A stretch of DNA of 64,000 nucleotides from Portunus trituberculatus. Taxonomy: Eukaryota; Arthropoda; Malacostraca; Decapoda; Portunidae. Positions within the stretch are counted from its first letter, which is position 1, and each line of letters starts with the position of its first letter. The stretch is from NCBI RefSeq assembly GCF_017591435.1, contig NC_059295.1, positions 33,543,926-33,607,925 on the forward strand, given 5' to 3'. The translations under genes and the position numbers were made by a program. The notes below the pieces were generated by a model. It was not told the DNA's origin. It searched no databases and worked only from the letters and a program-made list of their open reading frames with translations. This document shows positions 50,162 through 60,978 of this stretch, piece by piece.

Positions 50162-50714
50162 ATGTGTGTGTGTGTGTGTGTGTATTTATATTAGGGATAG
50201 TGAATAAACATTTTCATAAAATTATCCATGTTAGATGGTGTCATCGGACTAAAATATTTATATTACAAAATATGAGTATGCATATCAATATTCTCTTTGT
50301 GGTGTCATTATATGGAAGCAGTTTTGAATCAGTATCATGGTGTCTCACCTTTTTTTTTTGTATACCTAAATATTAATGGAATACTCAACAAAAATTAAGT
50401 ACATTAGGGACAATATTGTCAGCTCAGAATTGTTTATAGTTTGCCTCTCTGGGGAAACTGTGCCTACTTAATACTTGATGTCTTTGTTTGCTAAGTTATT
50501 ATGTACTACTTTTGTTATTCTTCCTATATATTCCTACACATTGTAACCAAAAAGGCAACCAGGAATGCAAATCTAGTCACATTATAATTCATTAGAACAG
50601 TTTTACTTTTAAAATTACAGAAAAACAAACAGAACATGTAAAAAAGGTTCTTTTTCCCTGTAGGAAGCTATTAGTATGGGATCAAATAACTAACAATTTG
50701 ATTTGATCTTTTAG

Positions 50715-51290
50715 CGCCATGAACGATTAGAAAAAGAACAAAAGCAGTGGGAAAAACAAAAGAGAAAAGAGCAGAAAGCACTAGAGAAAGCTGAGAAAGA
50801 TGCTGACAAACACCATGACAATCAAGCACCTCAAGAAGAAGATAAGAATTCACCCCTAAAAGACAGTCTTGGGGAGGGTGTCAGAGATGATCCACTGAAG
50901 GTGGCAAAGGTGACCCTTCTTCAGCTCTCTAAAGGTACAACTTCTACTGAGTTGTCTAAGACTTCATGCACAAAATTCCCCAAGAGTGTGTCATCAGAAG
51001 GTTTTATAAATCCCACTCAGTGTGGTTTATCCTCAGACTCTTTTGCTCTGGTGCTGCCCAGAGGTGTTTCCACTGAAGCACTAACAGATGTGCCGTCCAC
51101 ACATGCACCAATGGAAGCTATTAAGGTTATGCCATTAGAAAATTCAAAAGATTTTGGTAAGGAAGAGATGTTATTTAGAAAAGTGTCAGAAGCCTCTAAA
51201 AGGCCCTCTCCAGCATTTGAGGACTCAGGAGGCATCCAGAAGGAACACCTTCCATCTGTTGGCCTGGAGGCTACAACCCAGCTCACTGAG
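50715..51290 (+). CDS. Ca-alpha1T: T-type calcium channel alpha-1, start of II-III linker (3' end uncertain)
   Basis: It follows IIS6 in phase 0 (acceptor GATCTTTTAG) with a highly charged RHERLEKEQKQWEKQKRKEQ, KALEKAEKDADK helix, likely coiled-coil, then a Ser/Thr/Pro-rich low-conservation stretch. The frame is open to a TAG at 51300-51302. Candidate donors are GTGACC at 50910, GTAAGG at 51157 (best consensus) and GTACTC at 51291, so the end given is the maximum. Placement in the channel rests on the charged post-IIS6 sequence, frame and order; the linker itself is poorly conserved. Confidence 0.75.
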
Positions 51291-52270
51291 GTACTCACAT
51301 AGTGGAGTGGAGAAGGTCACTGTGTGTCAGCATCAAGTGCCTGACAAAGTCATTTACCAGCATCTTCATGTTGATTAGAGTAGCTTTGGAGGCACTCCTG
51401 TGTAGTTTTATTTGCTGTGTTTGTGGTTAACAAAGTGCAAATTTTTGTTAGTGCCAAAACTGTTACTGAAAGTTGCATTTTAACTGGCTTTAGAATGGTT
51501 ATTTATATGCTGTAAAAATATATTCTCAATAGTTATGATAATAATTGTCTTTTTCTTAGTGTTGACTAGCCCTTACTCTGCACGTAAAATTAATATTTTG
51601 AGAGTAGTTTATGGAGGGGACTGAAGTCATAGAATGTGACCTTCATGAAAAATTCTTTCAAGTAGCAATTGCTATAATATGATGCACGTTCTAGAGCAAG
51701 TTGTCTGTTTCTAGGTTTTCATCAAGGTCTTTTTTTTCCAATAACATATTGTATGTTTGGTCTCCATTCTCTTTTGGTTATGTTGTTTTGTACATGTGAA
51801 TACAATATGTAACACACTACAGGGGATCCACTTGCCCCTGCCCAGCCTGTTCTGTCTGTCCTTGTCTCATCCACCACTCCCAATACTTTGTGTCATGTCT
51901 GTGTGATCTCCAGATGTATGGTCATTGAATATGTATTTAGTTTTATTATATTTTTTGTGAAGCTAGGCTGTGGTGTTATTTTTATTACTTATGTGTAAGG
52001 TTTTGTTCTACAAAATTTTCACTATCATTGTAAGGCTTGGGTACTGGCTTGGCAGTAATTATGCAGTATGAACTTATTCTCTATTTTGAATATTGTAAAA
52101 TATATATTTTAGCACCTTTCAGAACTTAACACTAAGTGAATGACATGAATGGCACTGAATTTTTAAATGTTTTTTATACACAGGTGAGATTTATGGTACA
52201 CAAAATACTTTCTGAATTAATAATGGTGAAATTGTGATTATGACAAACAATTATTATTTTTTTATTTATA

Positions 52271-52317
<47 letters not shown>

Positions 52318-52982
52318 TATTTATTAATTTATTCTATTTTTTTCTTTTTAGCTTTTGAAAATTCATCCACAACAAATATCCTTGATGAGGGTTATTGCTC
52401 AATATAAATTTTCATGAGGAACAAATAGGAAAAACAGTTTGTCATGATTGAATGAAAAAGAACATACTTCATTATGAAACAGTGAGAAATAAATTTGTTA
52501 TAAATGCAGGAGGAAGGCATGAGCAGGGATCAAACCTGGATCTTAAAGGCCAGAAGGACAAGCCTTGACTGATGGGACCTTAAGGTACCTCACAAACAGT
52601 CTATCTTTGGCTTGTGTTTGAGCGTTCTGTCACAACATAACATAATTGTCTTCCTCCTTCTAGATTAACTTCTAGTGTTTCAGTAATTTAATGTGGTAGC
52701 ATAGGTATCCAAGGCATGTCTCTGGGAAGCATGATTTTGGTCTTTGCAAAGCTTAGCATAATGAACACTAGGAAACCACTGTACCATCTGCAGTCTTTAT
52801 CTCTTGGAAGGCAGGGCTGCAGCATAGGTAATCAAAACACCTGACTCCAAGTCCTTGATTTCTTGTGTATCAGACTAGCTTTGATCTCTCAGCAAAATAT
52901 TCTTTTAAACATTTTTTAAAACTGTGCTTGAATATCTCAAGACATGCCAAGTGTACTCAAAGAAAAAAAACATTTAAAACAG

Positions 52983-52983
<1 letters not shown>
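51291..52983 (+). other. Intron or 3' sequence after the last recognised exon
   Basis: No exon was recognised. It holds an ATT tract (about 52271-52316), an AATAAA at 52488-52493, and a possible tRNA-like B box on the minus strand near 52520-52545 (AGGTTTGATCCCTGC). Confidence 0.7.

Positions 52984-53015
<32 letters not shown>
52984..53015. repeat. (AC)n opening a LINE array
   Basis: About 16 AC units directly before a 5'-truncated LINE. Confidence 0.97.
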
Positions 53016-53016
<1 letters not shown>

Positions 53017-55247
53017 GAGGAGATGAGGGTGGAGTGCCCTTTAGCAAAGAGTGATCATGCAGTTTTGGAGTTCAAGGTGATAGACGAAGAGAAATCTAGA
53101 AGAAATGAAGAATATAAAGTGGGAAGATGGAATTATGCCAAGACAGATTTTGGAAACCTAAAGAAATTCTTTCAAGAGACAAATTGGATGAAATTCAAGA
53201 GTGCTAAGGGAGCAAATGAAAAGTGGAAGGAATTTATAAAAATATACAAAGAAGGTGAGAAAAAATTTGTACCAATAAGACAACATAGAGAAGTTGGAAA
53301 GCAGGACTGGTTTAACGATAGATGTGAAAAGGCTAGAACAAGAAAAGAGGATGCATGGAAGAGGTGGAGAAGGAAAAGACGGATTAAGCAGTGGGAAAGT
53401 TACAAAAGAGCAAGAAATGAATATGTGTTGATTAGAAGAGAAGAAAGAAAGAAACAAGAAAAGGATATAATTGATAAATGTAAAGACCAACCAAGGCTTT
53501 TTTACAGACATGTGAACAACAACATCAAAAATAGAAAAATATTGAAAGTTTAGAAGTAAATGGGTATACAGTGAAGATCCCAGGAAATGGCAGAGGCTAT
53601 GAATGGATGCTTTCGGAAGGTATTCACAAAGGAGACTGCTTTTGACAAACCACTGGTAATGGAACAGAAAGGGATTATGAAGGAGTTTCAAGTAACGGTG
53701 GAGGAGATCAAGAACATGATGGGGAGTTTAGAAGTGAGAAAAGCTGTGGGACCTGATGGGGTATCAGGATGGATTTTAAGAGAATGCAGGGAGCAATTGG
53801 CAGAAAAAGTTTGTGAAGTAATTGATGCCTCATTAAGGGAAGGTGTAGTGCCCCAAGACTGGAAAAGAGCTAACATTGTCCCAATCTATAAATCAGGTAA
53901 CAAGAGAGACCCATTGAACTATAGACCAGTGTCACTTACAAGTGTGGTAGCTAAGATGTGTGAGAGGGTGGTGAAGAATAGATGGACAGACTTCTTGGAG
54001 AAAAATGACATACTTTGTGAGTGTCAATTTGGTTTTAGGAAAGGGCGTTCATGCACGACAAACCTGATATGTTACTATTCGAGGGTGATAGATGTAATAC
54101 AGGAAAGAGATGGTTGGGCTGATGGAATATATCTGGATTTAAAAAAGGCCTTTGATAAGGTACCACACCAGAGACTGATCTGGAAACTTGAAATGGTAGG
54201 AGGAGTGCATGGCAGTTTACTAAAATGGATGGAAGACTTTTGGTAGGAAGAGAAATGAGAACAATAATTAAGGACAGACCATCAGAATGGGGATTGGTGG
54301 AGAGTGGAGTTCCACAGGGATCAGTGTTGGCACCAGTAATGTTCGCAGTCTACATAAATGACATGGTGGATGGGGTGTCCAGTTATGTGAGCCTATTTGC
54401 AGGCGATGCAAAATTGTTAAGAAAAGTGAGATGTGACAAAGATTGCGAACTACTCCAGGAAGACTTGGACAGAATATGGAAATGGAGCTGTACATGGCAA
54501 ATGGAGTTCAACACGACAAAATGCAAGAAAATAGAGTTTGGCAAGAGTGAAAGAAGAATCAGGAGTATGTACAAGATAGGAAATGAAGACATAAAACCAG
54601 TCATGAAGAAAAAGACCTTGGGGTGACAATTACCAATGACCTATCGCCAGAGAGACATATAAACAAAATAATTGGAGAAGTATTGAACTTATTGAGGAAC
54701 ATAAGAGTGGCGTTCGTATATCTAGATGAAGAAATGATGAAGAAAATAATTACTGCAATGATAAGACCGAGGCTTGAATATGCAACAATACAGTGGGCTC
54801 GAACTTAAAGAAACACATAAGGAAACTAGAGAAAGTACAGAGGGCTGCAACAAAATGGTGCCTGACTTAAGAGATTTGACTTATGAAGACAGACTGAAAA
54901 GAATGCAACTTCCAACCCTGGAAAACAGAAGAAAGGGAGACCTGATAGCAATATACAGAGTGATGATTGGCATGGAAAAATGGATAGGGAAGATCTGTGT
55001 ATGTGGAATGGAAGAATGTCGAGAGGGCATGGGAAAAACTAAAATGGCCACTTATAGGAGAGATGTGAAAAATATAGCTTCCCTCATAGAAGGGTGGAAG
55101 CATGGAATAGTTTAGACGTGGAAGTGGTCAACGCAAGGAATATTCATGATTTTAAGAAAAAGCTGGACATTAATAGATATGGAGACGGGACAACACGAGC
55201 ATAGCTCTTTTCCCGTATGTTACAATTAGGTAAATACAATTAGGTAA

Positions 55248-55250
<3 letters not shown>
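53016..55250 (+). mobile_element. CR1-like LINE, family C (endonuclease end to 3' tail)
   Basis: It starts in the last part of the APE-type endonuclease (CPLAKSDHAVLEFKV, with the SDH motif), followed by KKFFQETNWMKFKSAK and the full RT region as in the copy at 33321. The catalytic pair is FAGD instead of FADD. Frameshifts occur near 53555, at GACTTTTGG (about 54241), at ATAAAACCAG (about 54596) and at GCTCGAACTT (about 54801). The tail is a double AATTAGGTAAATAC. Not functional. Confidence 0.94.

Positions 55251-55311
<61 letters not shown>
55251..55311. repeat. (AC)n junction between LINE copies
   Basis: About 30 AC units between two family C copies. Confidence 0.98.
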
Positions 55312-55313
<2 letters not shown>

Positions 55314-56979
55314 GTGAAGAATAGATGGACAGACTTCTTGGAGAAAAATGACATACTTTGTGAGTGTCAATTTGGTTTTAGAAAAGGGCGTTCATGCACG
55401 ACAAACCTGATATGTTACTATTCGAGGGTGATAGATGTAATACAGGAAAGAGATGGTTGGGCTGATGGAATATATCTGGATTTAAAAAAGGCCTTTGATA
55501 AGGTACCACACCGGAGACTGATCTGGAAACTTGAAATGGTAGGAGGAGTGCATGGCAGTTTACTAAAATGGATGGAAGACTTTTTGGTAGGAAGAGAAAT
55601 GAGAACAATAATTAAGGACAGACCATCAGAATGGGGATTGGTGGAAGTGGAGTTCCACAGGGATCAGTGTTGGCACCAGTAATGTTCGCGGTCTACATAA
55701 ATGACATGGTGGATGGGGTGTCCAGTTATGTGAGCCTATTTGCAGGCGATGCAAAATTGTTAAGAAAAGTGAGATGTGACAAAGATTGCGAACTACTCCA
55801 GGAAGACTTGGACAGAATATGGAAATGGAGCTGTACATGGCAAATGGAGTTCAACACGACAAAATGCAAGAAAATAGAGTTTGGCAAGAGTGAAAGAAGA
55901 ATCAGGAGTATGTACAAGATAGGAAATGAAGACATAAAACCAGTCATGAAGAAAAAGACCTTGGGGTGACAATTACCAATGACCTATCGCCAGAGACATA
56001 TAAACAAAATAATTGGAGAAGTATTGAACTTATTGAGGAACATATGGAGAGTGGAGTTCCACAGGATCAGTGTTGGCACCAGTAATGTTCGCGGTCTACA
56101 TAAATGACATGGTGGATGGGGTGTCCAGTTATGTGAGCCTATTTGCAGACGATGCAAAATTGTTAAGAAAAGTGAGATGTGACAAAGATTGCGAACTACT
56201 CCAGGAAGACTTGGACAGAATATGGAAATGGAGCTGTACATGGCAAATGGAGTTCAACACGACAAAATGCAAGAAAATAGAGTTTGGCAAGAGTGAAAGA
56301 AGAATCAGGAGTATGTACAAGATAGGAAATGAAGACATAAAACCAGTCATGAAGAAAAAGACCTTGGGGTGACAATTACCAATGACCTATCGCCAGAGAG
56401 ACATATAAACAAAATAATTGGAGAAGTATTGAACTTATTGAGGAACATAAGAGTGGCGTTCGATATTTAGATGAAGAAATGATGAAGAAAATAATTACTG
56501 CAATGATAAGACCGAGGCTTGAATATGCAACAATACAGTGGGCTCGAACTTAAAGAAACACATAAGGAAACTAGAGAAAGTACAGAGGGCTGCAACAAAA
56601 TGGTGCCTGACTTAAGAGATTTGACTTATGAAGACAGACTGAAAAGAATGCAACTTCCGACCCTGGAAAACAGAAGAGAAAGGGGAGACCTGATAGCAAT
56701 ATACAGAGTGATGATTGGCATGGAAAAATGGATAGGGAAGATCTGTGTATGTGGAATGAAAGAATGTCGAGAGGGCATGGGAAAAACTAAAATGGCCACT
56801 TATAGGAGAGATGTGAAAAATATAGCTTCCCTCATAGAAGGGTGGAAGCATGGAATAGTTTAGACGTGGAAGTGGTCAACGCAAGGAATATTCATGATTT
56901 TAAGAAAAGCTGGACATTAATAGATATGGAGACGGGACAACACGAGCATAGCTCTTTTCCGTATGTTACAATTAGGTAA

Positions 56980-56982
<3 letters not shown>
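55312..56982 (+). mobile_element. CR1-like LINE, family C, with internal tandem duplication
   Basis: It is 5' truncated within NRWTDFLEKNDILCECQFGF. It keeps the frame at DFLVGREMR, where the other family C copies are shifted. A segment of about 404 bases, from SGVPQGSV to RNIR, occurs twice (about 55641-56044 and 56045-56455). The first copy has FAGD and the second FADD. Shared frameshifts remain at ATAAAACCAG and GCTCGAACTT. Confidence 0.93.

Positions 56983-57018
<36 letters not shown>
56983..57018. repeat. (AC)n junction between LINE copies
   Basis: About 18 AC units between a family C tail and the 5' end of the longest family B copy. Confidence 0.97.
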
Positions 57019-57021
<3 letters not shown>

Positions 57022-57176
57022 GAGGAGAAATACCTATGGTGTTACAGGTGGGTATGTGTTAATGTCCATTAATGTCCTACTTCTGCATAGTGTAGAAGTG
57101 AGTGAGATATGGAGAGTGGTCCTGAGGAGATGTGTCTGTGATTGTTTTGGCCGTAATCAGCTGACGATAACAATCA

Positions 57177-58100
57177 TGGCGAAAGACAAGAGACTTTGAA
57201 GGTAACTACTCCAAGAGGACTGAAGAAATTAGATATGGATACAAGAATTCAGGCATTAGAAAGTAAGTTTCTAAACATTTTATCCATAGAAGAAAAACTG
57301 AATAGAGTCATAGTGGAGAAGATTCTTCAAAAAGAGATCTATTTGTTAACGATAGAGAACAAAGAGCTATTGAGGGAAAAAGTAGAAATGGAGAAAGAAA
57401 ACCAACAACTAAGGAAACAATGTGAAGAGATGAAGGCTAAACTCCTAGAAATGGAGAAGAAAATATCCGAAGGGGACTTGAGGAAGGAAGAATGCCTTAA
57501 CCTAATTGATGCCAGGATGAAAGAAGTAAACCATGAACATCAGGAGGTACAAAGGTCCTTTAGGGAGATAGTGAAAAAGCAGGAGGAGGAAAATAAAGTG
57601 ATTACGCAGAGGGAAATGGTAAAGGCACTAAAGGAAAATGAGTATGTGGTGAGAGATATTGCTGAAAAGAAAAAATGCATGATCATAACAGGAAACTAAC
57701 AGGAACTGGCAGGATAGGAGGGATAAGGAAAATGACAGGATTAAGTCTTTACTGAATAAGATCTCAGTAGAGGAAGAGGACCTATATGCTGAGGTAGAAG
57801 AAAGTGTGAGATCAGGAGCTTTTGAGGAAGGCAAGAATAGACCATTAAAATTGAAATTAAAGTCTCAGGTGGCAGCTGAGGCCTTACTGAGGAGGGCTTG
57901 GAAACTTAAGGACTCTGAGGAAACAAAAACAATTTACATAAGAAGAAATTTGTCACAGGATGAATGAATGAAAATGAAAGCGCTTGTAACTGAAGTGAGA
58001 GAGAGGAATGACGAAAGAACAGAGGAGGAAAAGACCAAGTTTTTTTGGAGGATGAGAAATGGGAGGCTAAAGAAGTGGTGGATAAAACAGACGGAATAGA
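57177..58100 (+). pseudogene. LINE ORF1 pseudogene (coiled-coil RNA-binding protein)
   Basis: It starts MAKDKRL, shifts frame at once, then runs KVTTPRGLKKLDMDTRIQAL and a long heptad-like segment (ENKELLREKVEMEKENQQLR) typical of a trimeric coiled coil. After a break near 57700 it continues RRAWKLKDSEETKTIYIRRN, LSQDE, a stop, then ERTEEEKTKFFWRMRNGRLK. This resembles the C-terminal nucleic-acid-binding part of invertebrate LINE ORF1 proteins. Role by family: binds LINE RNA and acts as chaperone. At least two frameshifts and one stop. Confidence 0.75.
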
Positions 58101-60928
58101 CATTACATGGAAGAAAGAGACTAGGAATGGAATACAAGTGACTTACATGAATATAGATGGATTTCTGTCTAAAAGGCTAGAATGTATGGACTACCTAAGA
58201 AATAGTGAACCCGACATAATGTGTGTGGTGGAAACAAAGCTAGATTGGTTTGTTGTAAAACACTACAAAGTATGAAGAAATGATAGAAAAAATAAAGGAG
58301 GTGGAGGCATAATGGTTCTTACTAAGGAAGATCTGATAGTGAAGGAGGTGAACTATAGTAAGAGAAATGAGGAAGTGATAAGTATGCTTATAACAGATGG
58401 TAAGAGGGACATTAATATTATAACAGTATACATACCACCCAGAACGAGTGCTTGGGAATATAAACAGTATCAAATGGTAAATACTCTAGACAGAATGAAG
58501 CAAGAACTCATCAGAAAGAATAGAGTGATGATAGTTGGGGACTTTAATTGTAAAGAAATAGTGTGGGAGGACTACGAAGTGGTGAACGGTGGTGAGTGGG
58601 CAGAGGAATTGTTAAATGCAGCAACAAATAACTTGATGACACAGTGGGTGAGATCACCAACAAGGTGCAGGGGACAAGATGTTGCAGCAAGGTTGGATTT
58701 GGTATTTACCAGGGCATCTCTAAAGAGGAAATTGAACATGAATGTCTCTTGGGAGAAGCGATCATGATGTCCTAAGCTTTGAGCTGGATACGAATTAAGC
58801 ACGAATAAGATTGTGGAATGAGGAGGAAAAATTAAATTATGTTAGGGCAAATTATAACCATATAAGGGAGTTCTTTAATGAAATTGACTGGTCCGTGGTA
58901 TACCAGGAAAGGGATATGCAATTGAAATACAATAAATTTATGGATTTATATAACTCTGCTGTGAAAAGTTTGTGCCATATCACAGAAAGAGGACTTTAAA
59001 TAATAAACAGTGGTTTAATAGAAATTGTGAAGAAGCAAAAAGAACAAAGAAAAGGCATGGAAGAAACTTAAGAAAAACAGTGATGTATTATCAAGAGAAG
59101 TTTACAAAACAGCAAGGAATAGATATGTTGAAGTAAGGAGAACAGCACAAAAGGAATATGAACAGAGGGTGGTGGAAAACTGTGATAGTGACCCAAAATG
59201 TTTTACAAATTCATAAATGGAAAACTAAATATAAGGGAGGCAATAGAAAAGGTAAAAAAAGGGGAGGAAGTATATGAAGATGCTAGAGATATAGCTGAAA
59301 TTTTGAAAGACAACTTTTGCAAAGTGTTTACAAAGGAGGAGCATTTATGGAGAAAGGCCTACGGAAATAAACCAAATGCAGGACATCATGGTTACTAAGA
59401 AAGATGTAAGGAAAATTATAAGCAATTTGGATATTAATAAATCAATGGGGCCTGATGGCATATCTGGGAGGTTGCTAAAAGAATGTAAGGATCAATTGTT
59501 GAACCCGTATTTGATATTGTGGAAACCTCCATACGAACAGGAATAGTCCCGAAAGAGTGGAAAAGAGCTGACATTGTGCCTATATATAAGAATGGTAGTA
59601 GAATGGAACCGCTAAATTATAGACCAGTATCGTTGACTAGTATATTGTGCAAGGTATGTGAAGAAGTAATTAAAGCTAAGTGGAGTGAGTATCTAGAAAG
59701 TGAAAACATTCTGAGTGAAAGACAGTTTGGTTTCAGAAAAGGAAGATCGTGCGTATCCAATTTATTATGTTTTATTCAAGAGTGACTGACATACTACAAC
59801 ATAGAGAGGGATGGGTGGATGCTATCTACCTGGACTTGAGAAAGGCCTTTGATAAAGTACCACACAATAGACTGATGTGGAAACTAAAGAAGATTGGAGG
59901 AGTAAATGATAAACTAGCAAAATGGATGGAAAATTACTTAGTGGGAAGAGAAATGAGAACAGTGGTGAGAGGAAGAAAGTCCGAGTGGAAGAAGGTAACC
60001 AGTGGAGTTCCACAAGGGTCAGTGTTTGGTCCCATCATGTTTTTGATTTATGTTAATGATATGCCAGTAGGAATTGACAGTTACATGAACATGTTTGCAG
60101 ACGATACTAAAATTATGAGAAGAGTAAAGAATGTGGAAGATTGTAACAAGTTACAGGAAGATCTTGATAAAATATATGAGTGGAGTAAAGAGTGGTAAAT
60201 GGAATTTAATATAGACAAGAGCCATGTTATGAAAATGGGAAGAAGTAGATACAGACCAAACAGGGATTACAGGCTGGGTGATGAGAAAATTAAAGAGACC
60301 AATGAGGAGAAAGACTTTGGAGTGACCGTGCAAAACACTTTGTCACCAGAGAAACACATTAACAAGATATTTTTGAAAACATATAACATGCTTCAAAATA
60401 TTGGCCTTGCATTCCACTACCTAGATGAAGGAATGATGAAGAAAATATTATGCACCTTAATAAGACCCCAGTTAGAATATGCAGCTTGTGTCTGGTCACC
60501 GCATATGAAGAAAAATGTGAAGAAGGTGGAAATGGTACAGAGGCTGGCAACAAGGATGGTACCAGGACTCAGGGAGTTAGACTATGAGGAAAGACTGAGG
60601 AAACTGGGGCTGACCACATTAGAAGAGAGAAGAACAAGTGGAGACATGATAACTATATATAAATTGGTGAACAAGATTGACATATTGGACAGAGAGTTGA
60701 TAAAGGTGATCACAAGTAATCATCTGAGGACATGGAAAAAAAATAAAAGACATCTGTCTAAATGACGTGAGAAAATACAGTTTGCATTGTAGTATTGATA
60801 AGTGGAATAAACTGAGCAGTGATGTCGTTGACGGTGTGTGTCAATCAGATGAAAGAGAGATATGACAGGAGTGGACAAGGAGACAGGACACAGAGAGAGC
60901 TTGGCTGCCCTGTAATACACAAATAGGT
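58100..60928 (+). pseudogene. LINE ORF2 pseudogene (endonuclease and reverse transcriptase)
   Basis: The endonuclease part includes VTYMNIDGFLSKRLECMDYL, PDIMCVVETKL, IITVYIPPRT and VMIVGDFNCKEIVWEDYEVV, with the DFN motif. RT motifs include KSMGPDGISGR-like sequence, LNYRPVSLTSILCKVCEEVI, QFGFRKGRSC, AFDKVPHNRLMWKLKKIGG, SGVPQGSVFGPIMFLIYVND and an intact FADDTKI (about 60094). The CR1-type C-terminal domain follows. Breaks include stops after HYKV (58273), after EKRS (58765), near 58997, near 59397, at VSNLLCFIQE (59783) and EW-stop-MEF (60196). Non-functional. Confidence 0.93.

Positions 60929-60930
<2 letters not shown>

Positions 60931-60977
<47 letters not shown>
60931..60977. repeat. 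(AC)n junction between LINE copies
   Basis: About 23 AC units between a family B tail and a family C copy. Confidence 0.97.

Positions 60978-60978
<1 letters not shown>

Larger units (their letters stand above)
57019..60930 (+). mobile_element. CR1-like LINE, family B, longest copy (3.9 kb)
   Basis: This is the most complete element in the window: about 160 bases of possible 5' UTR, a coiled-coil ORF1, then ORF2 with APE endonuclease and reverse transcriptase, and the tail AAATAGGTAAAC into (AC)n. It is flanked by (AC)n on both sides. Both ORFs are broken (see the two pseudogene entries). It may be close to full length, since the first ATG (57177) lies near the (AC)n boundary. Confidence 0.92.

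Noticed and set aside
52500..52620. tRNA-derived SINE on the minus strand near 52520
   Set aside because: A B-box-like AGGTTTGATCCCTGC is present, but no convincing A box and no second copy in the window.
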